The notes beneath the pieces are model-generated. The model saw only the letters and a program-made list of their open reading frames with translations, was not told the DNA's origin and ran no database searches. The translations under genes and the position numbers were made by a program. From positions 1 through 64,000 of the forward strand of contig JANQJS010000055.1 in the NCBI GenBank assembly GCA_028281535.1: a stretch of DNA of 64,000 bases. Reading direction: 5' to 3'. Origin of the DNA: Sedimentisphaerales bacterium. Lineage in GTDB: Bacteria > Planctomycetota > Phycisphaerae > Sedimentisphaerales > SM23-30. Of the stretch, positions 1 through 7,506 are shown piece by piece (position 1 is the stretch's first letter; every line of letters begins with the position of its first letter).

Positions 1-1
1 T

Positions 2-3000
2 ATCAACTGGGTGAGTGGTGAACTTCATTTTGATGCTTACCAGGGTCAGGCTGGTGGCGGCAGTTGCGGCAGTGGTATCGCTCCTCCGACACCTGATCCA
101 GCGACCTTGGCTTCAGCGCCTGCAGCAACCTCTAGCAGTGTGATTGCCATGACGGCAACGACGGGCAGCGATGCCAGTGGTCCAGTTGAATACTTATTTG
201 AAGAATCATCCGGTAATGCCGGTGGAACCAGCAGTAGCTGGCAGACTTCAACGAGTTATTCAGATACGGGGCTAACAGGCGGAACGGAATATACCTACAG
301 TGTCCAAATGCGTGACAGTGTTGGTAACACCACTGCCGTATCCGCTCGCTTCTCGGCGACCACAACCGGTGGTGGAGATGTTACGCCTCCGACTCCTAAT
401 CCAGCGACGTTTGCAGCAGCACCAAGTGCCGATAGCGATACCGCGATTAGTATGACGGCGACGACAGCAAGCGATCCAAGCTCACCTGTTGAATATAACT
501 TTGATAATGTCAGCGGTGGTGCCGGTGGCACCGATAGTGGCTGGCAAACCTCAACCAGTTACACTGATCTTGGTTTGAGTGCGTCAACCCAATACTGTTA
601 TACCGTTCAGTCGCGTGATAGCGTGGGTAACACGGGTACGGCTTCGGCTCAATCTTGTGCAACGACACAAGCGGCTCCGGATACCACACCGCCAACCCCG
701 AACCCAGCGACGTTTGCATCCGCTCCAGCGGCTAGCAGTGATACCGTTATTAATATGACAGCCACTACCGCTAGTGATCCGTCTGGTCCAGTGGAATATA
801 ACTTTAATCATGTGAGCGGTACACCTGGTGGTACCGATAGTGGCTGGCAAACGTCAACAAGCTATACGGACTCCGGTTTGGCTGGCAGTACGCAATACTG
901 CTACACGGTTCAGTCACGTGATAGTGTCGGTAATACAGGTACCGCATCGGCTCAATCTTGTGCAACAACGCAAGCGACGCCTGATACGACACCACCGACT
1001 CCGAACCCCGCCACGTTTGCAGCTGCTCCGGCTTCAACCGGAACGAGTTCAATTGCGATGACGGCAACGACTGGCTCTGATCCAAGTGGTCCTGTGGAGT
1101 ACTTCTTTACAGAAACCACCGCGAATCCGGGCGGTAGTAACAGTACCTGGCAAACCTCGACCAGCTACACGGATACGTTGCTCAGTCCAAGTACGCAATA
1201 TTGTTACACTGTTACATCGCGTGACAGTGTGGGTAATACCGGTAGTAGTTCAGCACAATCCTGTGCAACAACTGATGCTTTACCAGATATCACTCCGCCA
1301 ACGCCGAATCCAGCCACGTTTGCTTCAGTACCAAGTGCCGATAGCGATACCGCGATTAGCATGACGGCCACCACAGCGTCTGATCCATCGGGTCCAGTTG
1401 AATACAGCTTTGATGAAACGACTGCAGGTCCGGGTGCAACCGATAGTGGTTGGCAAACCTCAACCAGTTATACCGACAGTGGTTTAACCGCAAATACGCA
1501 ATATTGTTACACGGTTCAATCACGCGATAGTGTCGGTAATACCGGTACCGCATCATCTGCAGCTTGTGCTACCACACAAGATGTACCGAGTGATGTGTCG
1601 CTATTGACTGCTTGGGTGACAGGTACCACGCACGCAGATCCGGCGGGTAGCAATCGCGCTTTGGTCTTTACCGTGCATGCCGAAGATGATAACACCAATA
1701 TGAATGCCTCGGTCACCTATGGCGGTCAAGCCATGACCAAAGTCGTTGAACAAAATGTCGGTACTGGCTATCGAGCCTACACAGCTGCGTTTATTCTCAA
1801 TGATGCCGGTATTGCCGCCGCTTCGAATAGCACGTTCAATGTTACCTGGGCACAAACACCTTCGCGTACACCTGGTTTTGCCAGTGTCTTCCTAGCCGGT
1901 GTCGATCAGGCATCCTTAACCGGGGCGAGCAGCGGTAACGGTAATACATCAACCGCAACCGTTTCTTCGGCTGCGTTGACAACGGGTAGCGGTGACCTGG
2001 TGATTATTTCCGGTACTTGTGGTAACACAGGATCCTACACGGTAAATAATGGATTCACGGAAGGAACCGAAGTAACAGTCACCTCTGGTGATGGTGTAGC
2101 TGGTCATAAACTTGCAACCGGTGTGAATGAAACCCCGAGCTTGACGCATAGCAATGCCAACCGTCAAGTGGTCGTTGGTTTTGTTGTCAATGCCGGCGGC
2201 AGTGGCGGTGGCCCTGATACGACACCTCCGACACCGAATCCAGCAACGTTTTCTTCGGCTCCTGCGGCCAGCAGTGATACGGTTATTAATATGACCGCAA
2301 CCACAGCGAGCGATCCGTCCGGTCCGGTGGAATACAACTTTGATCAAACGCCCGCTGTTGGTGGTGGTACGGATAGTGGATGGCAAACCTCAACCAGTTA
2401 CACAGATATTGGTTTGAGTGCGTCAACGCAATACTGTTACACTGTTCAGTCGCGTGATAGTGTGGGTAACACAGGGTCAGCTTCAGCTGGATCTTGTGCC
2501 ACAACTCAAGCAGCGCCAGACACGACACCTCCGACGCCGAACCCGGCAACGTTTGCTTCAGCGCCAAGTGCGGATAGCTCGAGTGCTATTAGCATGACAG
2601 CAACGACGGCAAGCGATCCATCGGGACCTGTGGAATACAACTTTGCTAATACGAGTGGCGGCACCGGTGGTACGAGCAGTGGTTGGCAGACTTCTACCAG
2701 TTACACCGATACCGGGCTGCAGGCTTCTACATCGTATTGTTATACGGTTCAATCCCGTGATAGTGTTGGTAATACCGGTACGGCTTCATCTGCGGCTTGT
2801 GCCACCACACAAGCTGGCGGCGGATGCGGTAGTGGGCAACCATTCACGAACTTCTTAGGTGCCGGTAATACCACAGATATTACTGTTACGCAGAGTAGTG
2901 TGGATGATACGTCGACAGGCGTCAAAACGATCGATGGCAGTGGTCTTAGTGGCAATAACCATGGCACGAGTGAATTCGATGCCTGGCAGAGTCCATCAAC

Positions 3001-3343
3001 TGCGACCAATCCTGTTAAAGGTGGCAGCAGTCACTGGATCCAATATGACTTTGGCCATCTCTATACGTTGGGTGTACTTCATGTTTGGAATCATAATGAA
3101 ACCTGTTGTGCTAACCGTGGCTTGAACAGCGTGACCATTGATTACTCAGCAGATGGCACCAACTGGACCACGCTAGGTACCTTTACATTCCCACAAGCAC
3201 CCGGTAGTGGAAGTTACACAGGCTTTGATGCCGCGGACTTCGCGGGTGTATGTGCTCGTTATGTGATTCTAACGGGCAATAGTAACCATGGTGGTTCGTT
3301 TGCACATTCGCTATCGGAAGTGCAATTTAATTTAGTTCCTTAA
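2..3343 (+). CDS. Secreted multi-repeat FN3-like protein with C-terminal discoidin-like domain (5' end outside window)
   Basis: The reading frame is open from the first bases of the window (codons for I-N-W precede the GTG at 11), so the gene starts upstream and only its C-terminal 1,113 or so residues are here. It consists of five fibronectin-III-like repeats of about 101 residues, a different all-beta block of about 210 residues (nt 1589-2215), two more repeats, and a final segment (from about nt 2819) resembling an F5/8 type C/discoidin carbohydrate-binding domain, with WIQYDFG and later SLSEVQF. Each repeat opens with a TPPTPNPATF-like string and carries YCYTVQSRDSVGN. Composition is Thr/Ser/Gly-rich with few Lys, as in large secreted or surface proteins. 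No dockerin, sorting signal or catalytic motif is visible in this part. Likely role is surface adhesion or polysaccharide binding (inference). Confidence 0.85.
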   Translation: MNWVSGELHFDAYQGQAGGGSCGSGIAPPTPDPATLASAPAATSSSVIAMTATTGSDASGPVEYLFEESSGNAGGTSSSWQTSTSYSDTGLTGGTEYTYSVQMRDSVGNTTAVSARFSATTTGGGDVTPPTPNPATFAAAPSADSDTAISMTATTASDPSSPVEYNFDNVSGGAGGTDSGWQTSTSYTDLGLSASTQYCYTVQSRDSVGNTGTASAQSCATTQAAPDTTPPTPNPATFASAPAASSDTVINMTATTASDPSGPVEYNFNHVSGTPGGTDSGWQTSTSYTDSGLAGSTQYCYTVQSRDSVGNTGTASAQSCATTQATPDTTPPTPNPATFAAAPASTGTSSIAMTATTGSDPSGPVEYFFTETTANPGGSNSTWQTSTSYTDTLLSPSTQYCYTVTSRDSVGNTGSSSAQSCATTDALPDITPPTPNPATFASVPSADSDTAISMTATTASDPSGPVEYSFDETTAGPGATDSGWQTSTSYTDSGLTANTQYCYTVQSRDSVGNTGTASSAACATTQDVPSDVSLLTAWVTGTTHADPAGSNRALVFTVHAEDDNTNMNASVTYGGQAMTKVVEQNVGTGYRAYTAAFILNDAGIAAASNSTFNVTWAQTPSRTPGFASVFLAGVDQASLTGASSGNGNTSTATVSSAALTTGSGDLVIISGTCGNTGSYTVNNGFTEGTEVTVTSGDGVAGHKLATGVNETPSLTHSNANRQVVVGFVVNAGGSGGGPDTTPPTPNPATFSSAPAASSDTVINMTATTASDPSGPVEYNFDQTPAVGGGTDSGWQTSTSYTDIGLSASTQYCYTVQSRDSVGNTGSASAGSCATTQAAPDTTPPTPNPATFASAPSADSSSAISMTATTASDPSGPVEYNFANTSGGTGGTSSGWQTSTSYTDTGLQASTSYCYTVQSRDSVGNTGTASSAACATTQAGGGCGSGQPFTNFLGAGNTTDITVTQSSVDDTSTGVKTIDGSGLSGNNHGTSEFDAWQSPSTATNPVKGGSSHWIQYDFGHLYTLGVLHVWNHNETCCANRGLNSVTIDYSADGTNWTTLGTFTFPQAPGSGSYTGFDAADFAGVCARYVILTGNSNHGGSFAHSLSEVQFNLVP
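77..2818 (+). repeat. Seven in-gene tandem repeats of about 303 bp
   Basis: Repeat units begin near 77, 377, 680, 983, 1286, 2216 and 2519. Units 2 to 7 begin at a GAT/GAC codon followed by ACN-CCN-CC; wherever two units adjoin (377-1588 and 2216 onward) the spacing is exactly 303 bp (101 codons). The first unit is about 300 bp. The array is split by a non-repeat block at 1589-2215. Identity between units is high at protein level but synonymous positions differ, so these are not very recent duplications. Confidence 0.9.
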
Positions 3344-3366
3344 TTTAAAAATATACACACTTCTCT

Positions 3367-3404
3367 GATTAGCAAGGCCCTATTGATTTAGGGTCTTGTT
3401 AATC
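3367..3404. terminator. Long hairpin after the FN3-repeat gene
   Basis: A 16-bp stem (3367-3382 with 3389-3404, two G-T pairs) with a 6-nt loop lies 24 bp after the stop codon. There is no run of T after it on the plus strand, so it may act as a 3'-end stabiliser or a weak terminator. Confidence 0.5.
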
Positions 3405-3433
3405 AAAATAAAATTAGCATAAAAAATAAAGTT

Positions 3434-3586
3434 ATGGTTATTCTTGAGTTGTATAATCTTAAAAAAGATATTGGTGAAAAAAATAATCTGATAAATCAAT
3501 ATCCAACTATTGTTAATCGTTTACTGGAGAAAATGATTGCTTTTCGACAAAAAATAAAAAAGAAAGCGCGTCCAGCAGTGGAGTAA
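3434..3586 (+). pseudogene. C-terminal remnant of an arylsulfatase-family gene
   Basis: A 50-codon ORF beginning MVILELYNLKKDIGEKNNL and ending KARPAVE matches the usual C-terminal tail of planctomycete/bacteroidete arylsulfatase-A-type sulfatases (ELYNL-x-x-DIGE-x-NNL, then a helix and a short basic end). The frame is open only from about 3392, so the catalytic domain (FGly motif, metal ligands) is missing. I read it as a decayed fragment left by a deletion, not a functional gene. The intact sulfatase at 12079-13464 has a different tail (YDISKNPLEVDNLAD), so this is not a recent partial copy of it. Confidence 0.65.
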
Positions 3587-3872
3587 CAAACGATAAGTAA
3601 AAATTAAAGAGAATGAGTGAATTAATCGTTAGCCATTTTGATAGGTTTTAGTGGCATTGATATATCATTTCTGCACAATGGCAAAGTGTCTATTTTTGGA
3701 GTTCTATCATTAAAAGGTATTTACTCTTCGTGTTCATGAGTTTAGTTGCCTCATTGAATGTGATATGGTAATCACGTTGTTTTCTTTAGAAGATATTAAT
3801 GTTTGATATGAAAACAGAATAGCCAGTGTGTATTGAAGTTTTAAATGCTTTTGCAAGCAACACTTTAATTTT

Positions 3873-3906
3873 ACATGGCAGGATGTGTGTCCTGCCATGT
3901 TTTTTA
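3873..3906 (+). terminator. Strong rho-independent terminator
   Basis: An 11-bp perfect stem (3873-3883 pairing with 3890-3900), 6-nt loop, then a run of T from 3899. It would stop plus-strand transcription from the remnant region before the promoter at 3929. Confidence 0.85.
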
Positions 3907-3928
3907 TTGGTTTTCCAAGAGAATTCTT

Positions 3929-3956
3929 TTGACATTTCTTCTTGTTAAACTATAAT
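3929..3956 (+). promoter_or_regulatory. Full-consensus sigma-70 promoter with no ORF behind it
   Basis: TTGACA (3929-3934), 16-nt spacer, TATAAT (3951-3956). It lies directly after a strong terminator. The next recognisable coding region is glyS at 4316, which has its own nearer promoter, so this may drive a long leader or an unannotated RNA of up to about 250 nt. Confidence 0.7.
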
Positions 3957-4233
3957 GATTTTATGGTCGTGGGCTGAACCGACAAAACCTTGTCACTCCG
4001 AAACCCCTAAAAAAAATTAACACAGTTTTTCTATGCATGGGTATGGAAGGAGCGTTAATATGTCTGTCTATCATTTTAGGTGAATCTATCGTTTTGTTTC
4101 TAATTGTTAGCATTGATACTTTGAGCTAAGAAGCATCGTGCAAAAGTCATCTCGACTGAAGTCCGCCACTGGCAGACGCAATGGAGAGATCTCAAGACCT
4201 TCGTTAGGCCAAAAAAACCTCAAGAATAACAAC
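3957..4233 (+). other. Gene-free stretch, possible small RNA
   Basis: No ORF with coding character is visible. The segment contains a short inverted repeat soon after the promoter, an A-rich stretch near 4010, and the imperfect palindrome at 4149-4190. I compared it by eye with tmRNA, RNase P RNA, SRP RNA and 6S RNA and recognised none of them. Confidence 0.35.
4149..4190. repeat. Imperfect palindromic intergenic repeat
   Basis: Outer arms ATCTC/GAGAT and an inner stem GTCCGCC-ACT-GGCAGAC form one imperfect hairpin. The pattern (CATCTCGACTGAAG, a variable inner palindrome, then TGGAGAGATCTC) resembles short dispersed intergenic palindromes seen in many bacterial genomes. I see only this copy in the window. 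Confidence 0.5.
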
Positions 4234-4239
4234 TTGAGG
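4211..4239 (-). terminator. Minus-strand rho-independent terminator upstream of glyS
   Basis: On the minus strand, CCTCAAG/CTTGAGG arms (4218-4224 and 4233-4239) with an 8-nt loop are followed by seven T residues (4217 down to 4211). No minus-strand gene is seen upstream of it, so it may stop antisense transcription. One arm overlaps the -35 box of the glyS promoter. Confidence 0.55.
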
Positions 4240-4261
4240 CTCACCGTAAGCTGGGTATAAT
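4234..4261 (+). promoter_or_regulatory. Probable glyS promoter
   Basis: TTGAGG (4234-4239), 16-nt spacer, TATAAT (4256-4261), giving a leader of roughly 48 nt before the glyS ATG. No T-box is expected or seen. Confidence 0.65.
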
Positions 4262-4315
4262 GGGAGCTTTGATTTGGCACAAAAGTTTATAAAGTCTTGA
4301 TAATAAAGGAATATA

Positions 4316-5773
4316 ATGGCGGAGACGTTGGAAAAATTAGACGATTTGGTATCGCTGTGCAAGCGGCGTGGATTTATTTTTCAAAGTAGCGAAATTTATG
4401 GCGGCCTGGCTAGCTGCTACGACTACGGACCGCTCGGTGCCGAACTCAAACGTAACGTCAAAAACGCCTGGTGGAAATCCGTCGTCCAAATGCGTGACGA
4501 TATGGTCGGTTTGGATTGTAGCATTCTTATGCACCCACTCGTCTGGAAAGCCTCTGGCCACGTCGATAAATTTGCCGACCTGATCACGGAATGTAAAAAG
4601 TGTAATTCGCGATTCCGTGCCGATCATTTGGCTGATGAGAATGGCAACACGATGGAAGGGGCCAGTAAAGCGGAGCATCTCAAAGATAAAATTTGTCCAC
4701 ATCCCAAATGTAAGTGTGTGGGTGACTTTACTGATCCAATGCCATTCAGGCTCATGTTCGAAACGCAAATGGGCGCCAACGCCGATGATTCAATGACGGT
4801 TTATCTTCGACCTGAAACCGCCCAAGGTATTTTTGCCAATTATAAAAATGTCTTGGATTCAACCCGAATGAAAGTACCTTTTGGTATCGCTCAGATTGGT
4901 AAAAGTTTTCGTAATGAAGTGACGACCAAAGCCTTTATTTTCCGTACCCGTGAATTTGAGCAAATGGAAATCGAATTTTTCTGCGAACCAGGAACGGACG
5001 AGCAGTGGTACGAACATTGGAAAGAGCATCGTATGAAGTGGTATACCGATTTGGGTATCAATCCAGACAATCTTCGTATGCGTGATCATGCTTCGGATGA
5101 GTTGGCGCACTACGCCAAAGGGTGCGTCGATGTGGAATACAAATTCCCATTTGGTCAAGGCGACTGGCAGGAGCTGGAAGGCATTGCCAACCGAACCGAT
5201 TATGATCTGCGTCGCCATCAATGTGGTATGCGTAGCACCACAAGCTGGTTTGAAAATAATCGCGATACCGAAAAAACTACGATTGCTACGGAAAATGAAG
5301 ATTATCACAAAGGCCCGCTTAGCTTTTTTGATGATCAAGCAAAGAAGCGTTATATTCCATATGTCATCGAACCATCCGCCGGTGCGGATCGAGGTACATT
5401 GGCATTCTTAGTAGATGCCTATGCCGTAGAGCAATTGGAAAAAGACACGCGTAGTGTCTTTCGTTTTCATCCTAAACTGGCACCCGTAAAAGTCGCTGTC
5501 TTTCCTCTGGTGAAAAAAGATGGCATGCCAGAAAAAGCCAAAGAAATCTACGATGATCTGAAACCGCATTTTAATTGTAATTTTGACGTCAAAGGTGCCG
5601 TCGGTCGTCGCTACCGTCGCCAGGACGAAATCGGAACCCCATTCTGCGTTACAGTCGACGGCCAAACCGCCGAAGACCAAACCGTCACCGTACGTGAACG
5701 CGACAGCATGGAGCAAACCAGAATCTCAGTTGATAAAGTAAAAAGTTATTTACGCGAAAAATTAGATATGTAA
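4316..5773 (+). CDS. glyS: Glycine--tRNA ligase, single-chain dimeric type
   Basis: Charges tRNA-Gly with glycine in the cytoplasm. This is the one-subunit (eukaryote/archaeal-like) class II form of 485 residues, not the alpha/beta GlyQ/GlyS form. Visible features: the N-terminal YGGLASCYDYGPLG segment, a CxxC...CPHPKC zinc-like pair of motifs at about residues 95-140, VYLRPETAQGIF, motif 2 in GKSFRNEV, motif 3 in GADRGTLAF, and a C-terminal anticodon-binding domain from about residue 390 (KVAVFPLV...IGTPFCVTVD). The ATG follows AAAGGAA. asnS starts 21 bp after the stop, so the two synthetase genes probably form one transcript. Confidence 0.97.
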   Translation: MAETLEKLDDLVSLCKRRGFIFQSSEIYGGLASCYDYGPLGAELKRNVKNAWWKSVVQMRDDMVGLDCSILMHPLVWKASGHVDKFADLITECKKCNSRFRADHLADENGNTMEGASKAEHLKDKICPHPKCKCVGDFTDPMPFRLMFETQMGANADDSMTVYLRPETAQGIFANYKNVLDSTRMKVPFGIAQIGKSFRNEVTTKAFIFRTREFEQMEIEFFCEPGTDEQWYEHWKEHRMKWYTDLGINPDNLRMRDHASDELAHYAKGCVDVEYKFPFGQGDWQELEGIANRTDYDLRRHQCGMRSTTSWFENNRDTEKTTIATENEDYHKGPLSFFDDQAKKRYIPYVIEPSAGADRGTLAFLVDAYAVEQLEKDTRSVFRFHPKLAPVKVAVFPLVKKDGMPEKAKEIYDDLKPHFNCNFDVKGAVGRRYRRQDEIGTPFCVTVDGQTAEDQTVTVRERDSMEQTRISVDKVKSYLREKLDM

Positions 5774-5794
5774 ATCATATTTGAGGATAAACGC

Positions 5795-7303
5795 ATGGAA
5801 GCGAAACGGATTAAAATTTGTGAGATGAAGGATGTTGTGGGCCAGCGAGCTGAAGTGGCTGGATGGTTGTATCACGCTCGAGCAGGGGGTAAGGTTCAAT
5901 TTTTGATGGTGCGGGATGGCACAGGACTTGCTCAGGCGATTTTTGAAAAGACTGAATCTAATGAAGAGCTTTTTAAGGATGTAAAACATCTCGGCCAGGA
6001 ATCTTCATTGATTATTCGAGGCGAAGTTCGTGAAGATGAGCGTAGTGTGGGGGGGTATGAGATGGCGGTCGATGATGTGGAAATTGTTCACAAAACCGAA
6101 GGTTATCCGATTACTCCAAAATCGCATGGCAGCGATTTTCTTCTTCGGCATCGTCATTTGCATCTTCGTAGTCAACGTCAATGGGCGATTGCACGTATTC
6201 GCCATACCGTGATAGATGCGATTCGTACTTATTTTAATTCCAATGGGTTTACGTTAGTGGATACGCCAATTTTTTCACCTGCCGCGGGTGAAGGAGAGCA
6301 GAATTTATTTCAGGTCGATTATTTTGGTGAAGAGATTGGCCTGGCGCAAACAGGACAACTTTATCTTGAATCGGCAGCACTCAGTCTGGGCAAGGTCTAT
6401 TGTTTTGGCCCAACCTTTCGTGCAGAAAAAAGTAAGACGCGTCGCCATCTGACTGAATTCTGGATGGTCGAACCTGAAATGGCTTACATCGATTTTGAAG
6501 AATTACTCCATGTGGCAGAAACCTTCGTAACAAGTATTGCCCAAGCTGTCTTACATGATCGTAAAGTAGAGCTGGAAATTCTCCAGCGAGATGTCGCGGC
6601 ATTAGAAAAAATCCAAGGTCCTTTCGAGCGATTAAGTTACAGCGACGCCGTCGATTTACTGCATAGCGATAAAGTGAAAGATTACCTTGGCAATCAATTG
6701 GAAAGTAAGACTCAGGAATCTCATGATCTGGAAAATCAGATTAAACAATGGGAAGAGGAGAAAGAAACAGCCAAAAAGCAGTGGCAAAAAGATAAGCTAG
6801 ATAATCAAATCGCCGAAGCACGCGAACAGTTGGGCGAACTTCGAGAGCAAATTGAAAATATCCCCAAACATTTGGAGCTTGCACAAAATTTCCAATGGGG
6901 CAAAGACCTCGGCGGCAGCGACGAAACCATTATCGCATCCATGTTTGATAAGCCGGTATTTGTCCATCGCTATCCCAAAGAGGTCAAAGCATTTTACATG
7001 AAACCAGATCCAGACGATCCACGTGTGGTGCTTAATGTCGATTGCTTAGCGCCAGAAGGGTATGGTGAAATCATCGGTGGATCGATGCGCGAAGAAAATT
7101 ATGATGCACTACTCGGTCGAGTAAATGATCATAATTATAATGTCGAAGATTATCAATGGTACCTGGATCTACGTAAATATGGCAGCGTGCCTCACGGCGG
7201 ATTTGGTCTAGGCGTCGAAAGAACGGTTGCCTGGATGTGCGGTATCAAACACGTTCGCGAAACCATCGCCTACCCAAGAATGATGGGGAAAATATATCCA
7301 TAA
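5795..7303 (+). CDS. asnS: Asparagine--tRNA ligase with coiled-coil insertion
   Basis: Charges tRNA-Asn. An N-terminal OB-fold anticodon-binding domain (about residues 1-110) precedes a class II catalytic domain with motif 2 (FRAEKSKTRRHLTEF) and motif 3 (GFGLGVERTVAWM). At 502 residues it is longer than common bacterial AsnRS (about 430-470). The extra length is a charged, heptad-like stretch at roughly residues 290-362, rich in Glu/Lys/Gln, placed just before the FQWGKDLGGSDE substrate-site segment. EFWMVEPEMAY and the C-terminal catalytic residues are intact, so the enzyme should be active. It follows glyS by 21 bp. Confidence 0.96.
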   Translation: MEAKRIKICEMKDVVGQRAEVAGWLYHARAGGKVQFLMVRDGTGLAQAIFEKTESNEELFKDVKHLGQESSLIIRGEVREDERSVGGYEMAVDDVEIVHKTEGYPITPKSHGSDFLLRHRHLHLRSQRQWAIARIRHTVIDAIRTYFNSNGFTLVDTPIFSPAAGEGEQNLFQVDYFGEEIGLAQTGQLYLESAALSLGKVYCFGPTFRAEKSKTRRHLTEFWMVEPEMAYIDFEELLHVAETFVTSIAQAVLHDRKVELEILQRDVAALEKIQGPFERLSYSDAVDLLHSDKVKDYLGNQLESKTQESHDLENQIKQWEEEKETAKKQWQKDKLDNQIAEAREQLGELREQIENIPKHLELAQNFQWGKDLGGSDETIIASMFDKPVFVHRYPKEVKAFYMKPDPDDPRVVLNVDCLAPEGYGEIIGGSMREENYDALLGRVNDHNYNVEDYQWYLDLRKYGSVPHGGFGLGVERTVAWMCGIKHVRETIAYPRMMGKIYP

Positions 7304-7506
7304 AATTATCAAACTTACAATAGTTGGGATTGCGGTCATCACTTTGGAATTCATTTGATATTTTTGTTCATTTATATATAATATATAAATGAAATTAGGG
7401 AAATAAAGGGAGTTTTTCCTCGGTTGAGTAATGGGGTATTACGATGTTAACTCGTTCCCTTTTTTTTAAATAAAAATTAATCAATGTAATATTGGAAAAT
7501 GTATAC

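Noticed and set aside
132-3009. Long minus-strand and out-of-frame ORFs over the FN3 repeat region
   Set aside because: They are shadows of a biased, repeated gene. They lack ribosome sites and protein-like composition.
7492-7506. TTG 7492 as start of the DUF5060 protein
   Set aside because: ATG 7507 has a better ribosome site and a cleaner signal peptide.
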